Source of the DNA: Lachnospiraceae bacterium
GTDB lineage: Bacteria > Bacillota > Clostridia > Lachnospirales > Lachnospiraceae
Assembly (NCBI GenBank): GCA_902363835.1
Contig: CABJBM010000001.1
Coordinates: 310,001-374,000 of the forward strand
Direction of reading: 5' to 3'
DNA: 64,000 nt
The notes under the pieces are model-generated. The model saw only the letters and a program-made list of their open reading frames with translations, made no database searches and was not told the origin of the DNA. Of this stretch, positions 1 to 7,819 are shown piece after piece. A program made the position numbers and the translations under genes. Positions within the stretch are counted from its first letter, which is position 1; each line of letters begins with the position of its first letter.

Positions 1-218
1 AAGGAGTACTGGCTCTTGCCAATGTACTTGATTATGGACGCACTTACCCCTGTCTCTTCCTTTACTTCCCGGAGAGCCGTCTCTTTGTACTCTTCACCCG
101 CTTCTACTGTTCCCTTTGGCAAAACCCAACCTTCATACTTATTTTTGTAATTCTTATATAAAACCAGAATTTTACCTCGAAAAATAACCACACCGCCACA
201 ACTCGTTGCTTCTATCAT
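1..218 (-). CDS. NUDIX hydrolase, 3' end cut by window edge
   Basis: About 72 N-terminal codons are visible. The NUDIX box is complete: G-x5-E-x7-R-E-V-x-E-E-T-G, beginning at the Gly of GTVEAGE and followed by REVKEETGV. It sits after a beta-strand-rich start (SCGGVVIFRGKILVLYKN), as expected for MutT-like proteins that hydrolyse nucleoside diphosphates linked to another moiety. The ATG at 218 is preceded by GGAGG six to seven bases upstream. The gene leaves the window before its C-terminus, so the substrate cannot be inferred. It is co-directional with the cell-wall genes that follow. Confidence 0.85.
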   Translation of the reverse strand, partial: MIEATSCGGVVIFRGKILVLYKNYKNKYEGWVLPKGTVEAGEEYKETALREVKEETGVSASIIKYIGKSQYS

Positions 219-354
219 TGCAATTCCTCCAGAGTGAAACCGTAACTTCCCTTGGAAGCTCCGGTTTTGGTGTGTCACACAGACTGGGTCTAGTATACCT
301 CTTTTTGGACTCATATGCAAGTGCGTAATCATTGAAAACAAATATCATTTGCTT

Positions 355-1782
355 CTATTGTCTGGAAAAATACAAATCAAAAAGTGCTCTGGCAATGGGG
401 GCTGCGGCTTGTCCGCCGGAGCCGCTCTCTTCTGCAATCACGCTGATAACCACCCTTGGATGCTCTGCCGGGGCAAATCCCACAAACCAGGCATGGGTTT
501 CCTTGCCTTTTTCAAATTCCGCAGAACCGGTCTTACCGGCTACTGTATAAGCATCGGTCCTAAGGGCGGATCCGGTTCCCTCTGTCACCACATCCCGCAT
601 AAATTCAGTTAAATCAGAAGCTTCTACGGCAGTCATGAGATTGCCATAGGACTGAGGCATGAATTTCTTAATAACATCTCCTCCGGCATTTTCCACATGA
701 TCAATGAGATAAGGCTTCATTAAGGTTCCCCCGTTGGCAATTGCCGCAACGATCATCGCATTATGAATTGGAGTTATCTGGGTCTGGCCCTGGCCGATGG
801 CGGTCTGAAGGATCTGCCATGTGTCCGCACCGCTTCCCATGGTATAGGAGCTTTTGTTGCCTGCAATGGGCAAAGGCAGGTCTGAATTAAACAGAAGCTG
901 GTCCGCAGTATTTTTTAATCCGTTTAAATCCAGCTGCAAGCCAAGATTGGAAAAAGCTCCGTTACAGGAATTTGCAAATGCCTGCTCCAGATTCTGATGT
1001 CCGTGGGCTGTCCCATGGTAACATCGGATGGTGTAATCCCCATTCTTATAAACTCCGCTGCAGTCAAAGGTATAGTCCCTGTAATTGGACGGGTTTTCCC
1101 TCATGTATTCCAGGGCAGTCACCAGCTTAAAGGTGGACCCCGGCGGATAAAGCCCCTGGGTGGCGCGGTTTAACAACTGGCCCGACGTGTTCTCCTCCGC
1201 CACCAGCTGGCTCCAGTCCGCAGCCAGGGTATTAGGGTTGTAATCCGGTTTGGACACCATGGCAAGGATCTTGCCTGTATCAGGCTCCATCACAATCACC
1301 GCCCCTTTTCGCTTGCCCAAAGCATCATATGCTGTCTTCTGAAGGTCCACATCAAGGGTGGAAAAAACGCTGTCCCCCGGATTTTTTGTGGATGACATTT
1401 CATTTACCACCTGCTCGATCAGATTTACATGGCTGGTGAGCAGGTAGAAATTAGACAAGGCCTCCAGACCGGTCTTTCCATTGGTGGAATATCCCACCAC
1501 ATGTGCAAACATGGAATCATAAGGATAAACCCTTATTTCCTTCCCCTCTCCATCCACCTCTGTCCTGGCAAGAACCCTGCCGTCACTGCTGTATATCTCC
1601 CCCCGTACCACCCGGTCAGCAAAGCTGTCAAGCCTGGCATTATAGGAATTGTTGATTACATTGTCGCTTTCAAACAAAAGAAAGTAGCCAAAATAAACCC
1701 CAAGTCCTACAAAAAGTAGTACGATCCCATAGGTGAGCATCAGGATATGATGATTTGCTTTTGGATTTGGGTTAGCCTTCAT
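355..1782 (-). CDS. Penicillin-binding protein, class B-like transpeptidase (short PBP2/FtsI family)
   Basis: Membrane-anchored D,D-transpeptidase that cross-links peptidoglycan. One N-terminal membrane helix (MLTYGIVLLFVGLGVYFGYF) is followed by a small dimerisation-like region and a transpeptidase domain. All three catalytic motifs are visible: S-x-x-K in GSTFK, S-x-N in SCN, and KTGSAE near the C-terminus. At about 475 aa it is shorter than housekeeping FtsI/PBP2 and resembles PbpA-type enzymes. It overlaps the end of the upstream SEDS gene, the usual partner arrangement for a class B PBP. An upstream ATG at 1803 is possible but has no ribosome site; the ATG at 1782 follows GAGGAAGAAG and leaves a lysine-rich start before the helix. 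Confidence 0.9.
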   Translation of the reverse strand: MKANPNPKANHHILMLTYGIVLLFVGLGVYFGYFLLFESDNVINNSYNARLDSFADRVVRGEIYSSDGRVLARTEVDGEGKEIRVYPYDSMFAHVVGYSTNGKTGLEALSNFYLLTSHVNLIEQVVNEMSSTKNPGDSVFSTLDVDLQKTAYDALGKRKGAVIVMEPDTGKILAMVSKPDYNPNTLAADWSQLVAEENTSGQLLNRATQGLYPPGSTFKLVTALEYMRENPSNYRDYTFDCSGVYKNGDYTIRCYHGTAHGHQNLEQAFANSCNGAFSNLGLQLDLNGLKNTADQLLFNSDLPLPIAGNKSSYTMGSGADTWQILQTAIGQGQTQITPIHNAMIVAAIANGGTLMKPYLIDHVENAGGDVIKKFMPQSYGNLMTAVEASDLTEFMRDVVTEGTGSALRTDAYTVAGKTGSAEFEKGKETHAWFVGFAPAEHPRVVISVIAEESGSGGQAAAPIARALFDLYFSRQ

Positions 1783-3097
1783 ATTTTTCTTCTTCCTCTT
1801 CATTGCGTTTAAGTATATAGAGTCCCTGGATTATCCCAAAAATGATAAAAGTGCTCAGGATGGAGCTTCCTCCATAGCTGACCAGGGGAAGCGTCACTCC
1901 TGTGGAAGGAATGAACTTGGTCACTCCTCCTACGGTCAAAAATACCTGAATAATATAAATGGTTCCAAGGCCAAATGCAATCAGCTTATAAAATACCGCC
2001 TGCATCCGGCTGGCAATCATCATGAACTGTAAAAAACAGCCCAGGCAAATGAGGAGAACGCATAAGGCAAAGATGCCTCCCAGTTCCTCTGAAACCGCAG
2101 AAAATATAAAGTCCTTTTCCACCACCGGAATCCTTCTTGGCATCCCCCGGTACAGCCCCATGCCAAACCAGCCTCCTGTTCCAATGGCAAACAGGGACTG
2201 GGTGATCTGGTATCCCTTTCCGGCAATATCTGACCAGGGATTTAACCATGCGGATACTCTGGTCCTCACATGGCCGAATAACTGAAAAGCCAGCATGGAA
2301 GCCAAGGCTCCTCCTCCGGCTCCAGCCAGAAGATACCGCCATTTTCCTGTTGCCACAAAGACCATGAAAACATAGGTAATAAAGAAAATCAGGGCGCTTC
2401 CAAGGTCCTTGGAAGCCACCAGGATCAGCACATGAAGGGCCGCCACTGCGGTTACAATAAGGATTGTCCGAATGCTGGCAGACCGGTAAAACATGGTGGC
2501 TATAAAAAAGACATAACTGATCTTTACAAATTCCGAGGGCTGAAAAGAATAGCCGCCGATCTCCAAAGAAATCTGGGCGCCGTAGCTGCTGGTTCCCGCA
2601 ATGCAAACCACCCCCAGGAGGAGAAGCCCTACAATCCCGTAGACCCATGGAATCTTGCTCAGCTGCCATACTCTGTCAATAACAAAGGGAATCACAAAGG
2701 TCACCAGAGCCGCTGAGGCAACGATGACAAACTGTTTTATGGATTTGTCAAAAGAAAGCCTGGTCAGCATGATAAAACCTATTGTAAGGAGCATGCACAT
2801 ATTGTTGACCAGCAATCTGGATACATTGCGGTAAATCAGCCGGTAAAGGAAAAGGTAGGTGGAAAAAAACACTACCTGAGCCAGATAAAACACCAGCATC
2901 CTTTCATCTTTCGTCTCCAGCCAGATGATTAAATAAGCCAGCAGGTGGATGAGAAACATGGTACGGTTCTGACGCCCGCAGATTTTCTTTTTCCTGATTT
3001 CATCCGGAAAAGAAAAAAAGCGAAAATTCAAATATGTGTATAATGCAATCAACAGTATCATCAGATATCTGGAGACGTCAATAATCAGATTAATCAT
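1772..3097 (-). CDS. SEDS-family peptidoglycan glycosyltransferase (RodA/FtsW/SpoVE-like)
   Basis: Polytopic membrane glycosyltransferase that polymerises lipid II. Recognisable SEDS segments are QPSEFVK, DLGSAL, VEKDFIFSAVSEELGG and PSTGVTLPLVSYGGSS, in that order. The N-terminus is extended relative to typical RodA, with about four extra hydrophobic segments over the first ~130 residues and a short KKKICGRQNR loop. It starts 7 bases after the U32 peptidase stop and overlaps the downstream PBP, so the SEDS/PBP pair is probably translated together. This resembles the RodA-PbpA pairs in actinobacterial and clostridial clusters that include an FHA protein. The specific role (elongation, division or sporulation) is not decidable from sequence. 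Confidence 0.92.
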   Translation of the reverse strand: MINLIIDVSRYLMILLIALYTYLNFRFFSFPDEIRKKKICGRQNRTMFLIHLLAYLIIWLETKDERMLVFYLAQVVFFSTYLFLYRLIYRNVSRLLVNNMCMLLTIGFIMLTRLSFDKSIKQFVIVASAALVTFVIPFVIDRVWQLSKIPWVYGIVGLLLLGVVCIAGTSSYGAQISLEIGGYSFQPSEFVKISYVFFIATMFYRSASIRTILIVTAVAALHVLILVASKDLGSALIFFITYVFMVFVATGKWRYLLAGAGGGALASMLAFQLFGHVRTRVSAWLNPWSDIAGKGYQITQSLFAIGTGGWFGMGLYRGMPRRIPVVEKDFIFSAVSEELGGIFALCVLLICLGCFLQFMMIASRMQAVFYKLIAFGLGTIYIIQVFLTVGGVTKFIPSTGVTLPLVSYGGSSILSTFIIFGIIQGLYILKRNEEEEEKYEG

Positions 3098-3104
3098 ATG
3101 CCAC

Positions 3105-5288
3105 CTACTCTACACCGCGTTTGAAATGACCTCTAGTGAATTCGTCAAAGGGCAATTTTGCTTCCCTTCCATAAAGAAATTCGTCCGAAAAGCTTTGGAT
3201 CACCGCTTTCGTCTGTGCCCTGTTCTCTGTGGTGAACTGAAGCCGTATAGCAGAAGGGGATAAACCCTTTACAGCCTCCCTAAGACCCAGTAAGGAGACC
3301 GGCGCTGAATTATAAATGGAATTGTAACAGAACGCACAGTGGTTTTTTACCGGAAAGATTTTTCCCATCCGGTCCTTTAATGTTAATACAACGGGCGTCT
3401 TATCACACTGTTCCAGCCCCTGATGAAGGCATTGGGCAGTCACCATCATGGGAAGGCGGCCGTATACCAGCAGTTCTCCCGGAACTTTTAGTTTTCCCAA
3501 TTCCCTGCTGTTTAATTCTACCGGCCAGGTAACCTCATCCGCTCCCAGCTTTTTCAGCATGTTCTGGGCATAACTGTTCATTCCATACATGCCAAAGTCA
3601 AATACCAGGCGGCCCTTGATCCCCTTTTCCTTTAAATAACCGGTTTCTTCCAGGGAACGGATCAAAAATCCGTCAAAGTTTGCAGCTTTCAGCTCCGTTA
3701 AATATTTATCAAAGAACTGTTCCGCCAAAGTCCGGAATATATGGGGCATGGTAAGCATACATTCCTTGCCTGCTCTGTGGCATGATTCCACAGATACCTT
3801 CCACAATTCCGGCTTAAATCCCGTAGCATCAATGTAAATCCGTTCCGCATCAGGGCTGGATAGAGCCTCTTCCAGACAATCCGGCCGCTCCAGGGAAACC
3901 GTAAGCCTGGGTCCCTGAGATACCGTCTTCCAGCTGTCAGCAGCCTCATGACAGACTTTCACCGGTTCTTCCTGCCAGTCTCTTTTATAAGATGCAAGAA
4001 TCTCATTTTCCAGAGCTTCCATTCCACGCCTGCGTAAGTCATTGAGAGCCTGAACCGGAAGGAATGCATTTCCTATGATCTTAATATCAAGTTTTTCAAA
4101 ATAAAAGGGCGTATTTCCCGTCTTATCCAGCTGCTTTCTCACCTTTTCCTCTGAGGCAGGCTGATTCTGGGCCGTCTGCACCAGCTCACCGGTAACAGCA
4201 GCATTATGGCCGCAGGCAGTTAACACCAGAGAGGCATTTTTTCCCTCTTCCAAAAGCGCGGTTCCCATCACCGGCTCCTTTATTTGTTTCTCGACAAAAT
4301 TTTTATCAAGGTAATCAAAGAGCTGCTGATTGCCTTCCCGAAAAGCAGGCTTTTCTTTCCAGACCACCATATCCCGCCCGTTTTGGCGCTTATAATATCC
4401 TTCCGTCTGTCCGCCACGGTCAAACAGATCCAAAAGGGCTTTTTTATCCTGTTCCCGGACCCTATAGCCTTCTCTTCCATGAGCCAGATAAAGGTCCGCA
4501 TACTTGCGGTAAATACTCACCACTCCCGCCGTATACCTGGGACTTTTCATCCTTCCTTCAATTTTCATGGAATAGACTCCGGCTTCTATCAGATCCGGAA
4601 GAATGTCCAGAGTGCTTAAATCCTTAAGGCTGAGGCAATAACGGTCATCCTTTCCTCCAAGTGCCTGGCCTTCCCGCTTCACCTCATAGGGCAAACGGCA
4701 GGTCTGGGCGCATCTTCCCCTGTTTCCGCTTCGCCCTCCAATGAGGCTGCTGAATAAGCACTGGCCGGAATAGCAGTAACACAACGCACCGTGTACAAAG
4801 CTTTCGATCTCCACATCCACCTGATTCCGGATCTTCCTGATTTCTTTTAAAGACAATTCCCTGGCAGTGACCACCCGCTCTGCTCCCAGGTCTTTTAAAA
4901 TTCCGGCTCCGTAAGCGCCTGTAATGGTCATCTGAGTGCTGGCGTGAATGGGAAGTCCCGGAAAATGCTCCCGAATGAAGGCAAAGGTCCCCATATCCTG
5001 TACAATGGCCGCATCCAGGCCCTGCCTGTAATACGGAGCAAGATAATCATAAACTTCCTCTATCTCCTGTTCCTTCATCAGTGTATTAACAGTCAGGTAC
5101 AGCTTTCGTCCATGAAGATGGACGTAATCAATGGCTTCCAACAGCTTGTCCTCTCCGGGATTTTCCGCAAATGCCCTTGCCCCGAACCGGCTGCCGCCCA
5201 TATAGACCGCATCGGCTCCTGCCGCTACTGCTGCCTTCATACTTTCAAACGATCCTGCCGGAGCAAGAATTTCAACTGCTTTCTTCAC
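3105..5288 (-). CDS. U32 family peptidase-like protein (RlhA/YhbU/TrhP type) with C-terminal extension
   Basis: The N-terminal half carries the U32 signature: EILAPAGSFESMKAAVAAG, YMGGSRFGARA, an ESFVHGALCYCYSGQCLFSS segment and GRCAQTCRLPY, giving the conserved Cys cluster. Members with this layout act in tRNA or rRNA hydroxylation rather than proteolysis. The C-terminal ~300 residues match the DUF3656-like second half of the long form. The best start is the GTG at 5288, with a perfect AGGAGG five bases upstream. The frame is open back to 5486, but that would overlap zapA and read through an intergenic repeat; the ATG at 5318 has no ribosome site. It is part of the zapA-U32-SEDS-PBP run. Confidence 0.9.
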   Translation of the reverse strand: MKKAVEILAPAGSFESMKAAVAAGADAVYMGGSRFGARAFAENPGEDKLLEAIDYVHLHGRKLYLTVNTLMKEQEIEEVYDYLAPYYRQGLDAAIVQDMGTFAFIREHFPGLPIHASTQMTITGAYGAGILKDLGAERVVTARELSLKEIRKIRNQVDVEIESFVHGALCYCYSGQCLFSSLIGGRSGNRGRCAQTCRLPYEVKREGQALGGKDDRYCLSLKDLSTLDILPDLIEAGVYSMKIEGRMKSPRYTAGVVSIYRKYADLYLAHGREGYRVREQDKKALLDLFDRGGQTEGYYKRQNGRDMVVWKEKPAFREGNQQLFDYLDKNFVEKQIKEPVMGTALLEEGKNASLVLTACGHNAAVTGELVQTAQNQPASEEKVRKQLDKTGNTPFYFEKLDIKIIGNAFLPVQALNDLRRRGMEALENEILASYKRDWQEEPVKVCHEAADSWKTVSQGPRLTVSLERPDCLEEALSSPDAERIYIDATGFKPELWKVSVESCHRAGKECMLTMPHIFRTLAEQFFDKYLTELKAANFDGFLIRSLEETGYLKEKGIKGRLVFDFGMYGMNSYAQNMLKKLGADEVTWPVELNSRELGKLKVPGELLVYGRLPMMVTAQCLHQGLEQCDKTPVVLTLKDRMGKIFPVKNHCAFCYNSIYNSAPVSLLGLREAVKGLSPSAIRLQFTTENRAQTKAVIQSFSDEFLYGREAKLPFDEFTRGHFKRGVE

Positions 5289-5324
5289 ATGTTCCTCCTG
5301 ATTTCTTTTATTGTCCATGTTTTT

Positions 5325-5368
5325 CGGACAGGGGCCACCCGCTTTATCGGGTGTAAAGGTATACCCCT
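5325..5368 (-). repeat. Copy A of a three-copy intergenic repeat
   Basis: Read on the minus strand this contains GGGGTATACCTTTACACC, then a hairpin CACCCG-ATAAAG-CGGGTG, then GGCCCCTGTCC. It lies in the spacer between zapA and the U32 gene, in the sense orientation for their transcript. Related copies are at 5855-5902 (plus) and 7731-7780 (plus). Confidence 0.6.
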
Positions 5369-5421
5369 TATTGTTGAAAGAGAGGATGTTACGGCCCTGC
5401 CGCCCAACATCCCCTCCTGAC

Positions 5422-5790
5422 TTATTCTTTCTTACCGGAATCCGCAGATTTCCTGGCTTCCACCAGTTCCAGCTTTGCCGACTCAAGCTTCATCTGAGTA
5501 GCCACAAGCTCATGCTTTAAGCTATAGGTCTCCTTTTCCATCTCCGCCTTTTGCTGCTCCAGTCTGGCGATCTGTTCCCTGGCTTTAAAGTAGTCATCCG
5601 CCATATTTAACTGGATCATGATATTCTGATACTCGGCGCTTTGCTTTGTAAACCCTTCCTGATGCTTTAAAGTCATGATCATCTCATTGATGTAGCTGGC
5701 CAGGCGCTGGATATAGATTTCCTCTTCGCTTCCGCCCAATGCGTAAATCTTGCCATCTATTAAAACTTCTGTTTTGCGTTTGGAATCCAT
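5422..5790 (-). CDS. zapA: Cell division protein ZapA
   Basis: A small protein (122 aa) that binds FtsZ filaments and stabilises the Z ring. The N-terminal ZapA globular part is seen in KTEVLIDGKIYALGGSEEEIY and the AsYINEMI helix. The C-terminal third is a long charged coiled coil (REQIARLEQQKAEMEKE onward) typical of Firmicute ZapA. The start ATG follows AGGGAGAG. It is the first gene after ruvB in the same direction, with a 158-bp spacer containing repeat copy B. A weak promoter candidate (TTTCCT-17-TATAGT) lies just upstream. Confidence 0.9.
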   Translation of the reverse strand: MDSKRKTEVLIDGKIYALGGSEEEIYIQRLASYINEMIMTLKHQEGFTKQSAEYQNIMIQLNMADDYFKAREQIARLEQQKAEMEKETYSLKHELVATQMKLESAKLELVEARKSADSGKKE

Positions 5791-5854
5791 TCTGTTCTCT
5801 CCCTATTATCATTTGCTCTTTTTTACTATATCATATTTTGCACAGTTAGGAAAG

Positions 5855-5902
5855 CCCTGTGGGCATACCTTTACCCCCATAAATCATGGGCAGGCCCTGC
5901 CC
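5855..5902 (+). repeat. Copy B of a three-copy intergenic repeat
   Basis: Contains CCCTGTGGGCATACCTTTAC, then CCCAT-AAATC-ATGGG as a hairpin, then the palindrome GGGCAGG-C-CCTGCCC. It lies between ruvB and zapA, on the strand opposite to both genes. An adjacent minus-strand hairpin (CTGCCCAA-GCTTT-TTGGGCAG, 5899-5919) may end the ruvB transcript, although no T-run follows it. Confidence 0.6.
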
Positions 5903-5948
5903 AAAAAGCTTGGGCAGAATAATAGGAAAATTCTAAAATTCATGCTGG

Positions 5949-6947
5949 TCATGATCCCATAGGGATCCCAAGATGCTCATACGCCCGTTCCGTTGCAACC
6001 CGTCCTCTGGAGGTACGGTTTATAAAGCCGTTCATTAAAAGGTATGGCTCATAAACATCTTCCAGGGTGCCGGCATCCTCTCCCAAAGAAGCAGCCAGGG
6101 TATCCAGCCCTACAGGACCGCCGGCAAACTTCTCAATCATTGTGGTCAGGATCGCCCGGTCATTGTAGTCTAAGCCAAACTTATCCACATCCAGAATGTC
6201 CAGGGCGAAATCAGCTACTTCTTTTGTAATAATGCCATCGTATTTCACCTGGGCAAAATCTCTCACTCTCTTTAACAGACGGTTTGCCAGTCTGGGAGTT
6301 CCTCTGGAACGTTTGGCGATCTCTGCGGCTCCCTCTTCCTCAATTTCCACCTGCAGGACTTTGGCAGAGCGGCAGACAATGATCTTAAGCTCCTGTGGCG
6401 TATAAAACTCCAGCTTCTGAACCACGCCGAACCGGTCTCTTAAAGGGGCAGTCAAAAGCCCTGCCCTGGTAGTAGCTCCCACCAAAGTGAATTTAGGAAG
6501 ATCCAGCCTTATGGATCTGGCGGAAGAATCTTTTCCCAGCATAATGTCTATGGCAAAATCCTCCATAGCCGGATACAGCACCTCTTCTACCTGCCGGTTC
6601 AAGCGGTGGATCTCATCCACAAACAGCACATCTCCTTCCTGGAGATTGTTCAGTATGGCAGCCATCTCTCCCGGCTTTTCTATTGCAGGCCCTGACGTGA
6701 CCTTCATATTGACTCCCATTTCATAGGCAATGATTCCGGAAAGAGTTGTTTTTCCCAGGCCGGGAGGCCCGTAAAATAAAACATGGTCCAGGGACTCTCC
6801 CCTGGCCTTGGCGGCATCAATATATACTTTCAGATTGGTCCGTATCTTTTCCTGTCCAATGTATTCTTCCAGACACTTTGGCCTTAAGTTCGGTTCAATC
6901 CTCTTATCTTCTTCTGTTACCTCTGTGGTTATAATTCTACGTTCCAT
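5949..6947 (-). CDS. ruvB: Holliday junction branch migration ATPase RuvB
   Basis: Hexameric AAA+ motor that drives branch migration with RuvA. Visible motifs: [12 protein letters not shown], Walker [10 protein letters not shown], Walker B VDEIHR, sensor I GATTRAG, arginine-finger region TAPLRDRFG and the winged-helix end QEDA-equivalent [17 protein letters not shown] with GFI(N)RTSRGR. The length of 332 aa is normal. It starts 20 bases after the ruvA stop, giving the classical ruvAB operon. Expression should follow the LexA-associated promoter upstream of ruvA. Confidence 0.98.
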   Translation of the reverse strand: MERRIITTEVTEEDKRIEPNLRPKCLEEYIGQEKIRTNLKVYIDAAKARGESLDHVLFYGPPGLGKTTLSGIIAYEMGVNMKVTSGPAIEKPGEMAAILNNLQEGDVLFVDEIHRLNRQVEEVLYPAMEDFAIDIMLGKDSSARSIRLDLPKFTLVGATTRAGLLTAPLRDRFGVVQKLEFYTPQELKIIVCRSAKVLQVEIEEEGAAEIAKRSRGTPRLANRLLKRVRDFAQVKYDGIITKEVADFALDILDVDKFGLDYNDRAILTTMIEKFAGGPVGLDTLAASLGEDAGTLEDVYEPYLLMNGFINRTSRGRVATERAYEHLGIPMGS

Positions 6948-6967
6948 CTCTGTCTTTACCCGTTATT

Positions 6968-7576
6968 CTATATAAATGCCAAATGCTTTAAAGATGCCTT
7001 AAGCACATCTTCCACTGTCATGGATTCCGTCACTTCCACCTGACGGACTGCCCGTCCCGCCTCAGCAGCAGAATATCCCAGAGCTGCCAGCGCTTCCATG
7101 GCTTCCTCTGCCACTCCGCCGGATAAAACAGCACCATTTCCTGGTTCCGCAAATCCGGGAGGAAGAACTTCAGCCATATCAATTTTATCCTTTAAATCCA
7201 GAATAATCCTCTGGGCCGTCTTTGCCCCAACTCCCGGCGCTTTGGAAATGGCCTTTGCATCTCCGGAAACAATAGCCCTTCTTAAATCATCCGGCCTAAG
7301 GGCGGAAAGAACCCCCAAAGCTCCTTTGGGACCTATTCCGTTTACACTTATGAGCTGTTTAAACATCTGTAAATCCTGGCGGTTTAAAAAACCGTAGAGG
7401 CACATGGCGTCCTCTCTTACCTGAAAGTATGTATACAGCTTTGTTTCCATTCCCTTTCCCGGCAGTTTTTCAAGCACTGACAGGGGAACATGTATCTCAA
7501 ACCCCATGTTTCCGCTTTCTATTACAACTGTATCTTCAAATATTTCAACCAATGGTCCTTTTATAAAAGAAATCAC
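6968..7576 (-). CDS. ruvA: Holliday junction DNA-binding protein RuvA
   Basis: Tetrameric junction-binding partner of RuvB. The protein begins with the family-typical ISFIKGPLVEI OB-fold strand. Two helix-hairpin-helix motifs follow (LISVNGIGPKGALGVL and ISKAPGVGAKTAQRII), then a flexible linker and domain III (AMEALAALGYSAAEA). The GTG at 7576 is preceded by AAAGGAG and gives 202 aa, the usual length. The in-frame ATG at 7657 can be excluded because it lies upstream of the -10 box of the promoter found here. Confidence 0.95.
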   Translation of the reverse strand: MISFIKGPLVEIFEDTVVIESGNMGFEIHVPLSVLEKLPGKGMETKLYTYFQVREDAMCLYGFLNRQDLQMFKQLISVNGIGPKGALGVLSALRPDDLRRAIVSGDAKAISKAPGVGAKTAQRIILDLKDKIDMAEVLPPGFAEPGNGAVLSGGVAEEAMEALAALGYSAAEAGRAVRQVEVTESMTVEDVLKASLKHLAFI

Positions 7577-7628
7577 GACCTCTGTCTCCTTTTGACTGTT
7601 ATCCAGGAAATTCTTACCTATGGCATTT

Positions 7629-7657
7629 ATCATAGCATACTGCCTGGTGTTATGCAA
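7629..7657 (-). promoter_or_regulatory. Sigma-A promoter of ruvAB
   Basis: Minus strand TTGCAT, 17 bases, TATGAT. The predicted start near 7622 gives a leader of about 45 bases to the GTG start of ruvA. A LexA-like box sits about 10 bases upstream of the -35. Confidence 0.65.
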
Positions 7658-7667
7658 GCGGATAGTC

Positions 7668-7679
7668 GAACAAATATTC
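7668..7679. promoter_or_regulatory. LexA/DinR-like box between divergent promoters
   Basis: CGAACAAATATTC agrees with the Gram-positive SOS consensus GAACRNRYGTTY except for one base (A for G in the right half). It lies between the ruvAB promoter and the plus-strand promoter at 7688. ruvAB is an SOS operon in Bacillus, so control here is likely; control of the exonuclease is inferred. Confidence 0.55.
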
Positions 7680-7687
7680 TGTTTCCG

Positions 7688-7716
7688 TTGACGGACCGGC
7701 TCTTTTCCGTTATAAT
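7688..7716 (+). promoter_or_regulatory. Sigma-A promoter of the exonuclease gene
   Basis: TTGACG, 17 bases, TATAAT, a near-consensus promoter. The transcript would begin near 7723 and carry a ~97-base leader that includes repeat copy C. Confidence 0.7.
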
Positions 7717-7730
7717 ATTGAGGGTGGAAA

Positions 7731-7780
7731 CACCCTGCGGGTATACCTTTACATTTGATAAAGCGGGGTGAACACTGCCC
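7731..7780 (+). repeat. Copy C of a three-copy intergenic repeat, in a gene leader
   Basis: CACCCTGCGGGTATACCTTTAC followed by a weak CATTTG-ATAAA-GCGGGGTG hairpin and CACTGCCC. It is preceded by a tight hairpin GGGTG-GAAA-CACCC (7722-7735) that overlaps its left edge. It would be transcribed as part of the 5' leader of the exonuclease gene. Confidence 0.6.
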
Positions 7781-7819
7781 AGAGAATACAGGCGATAAAA
7801 GGAAAGGCCGGAATCATTC

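Noticed and set aside
7577..7657. ATG start for ruvA at 7657
   Set aside because: It lies upstream of the -10 box and would add 27 residues not found in the family; the GTG at 7576 begins at the canonical residue.
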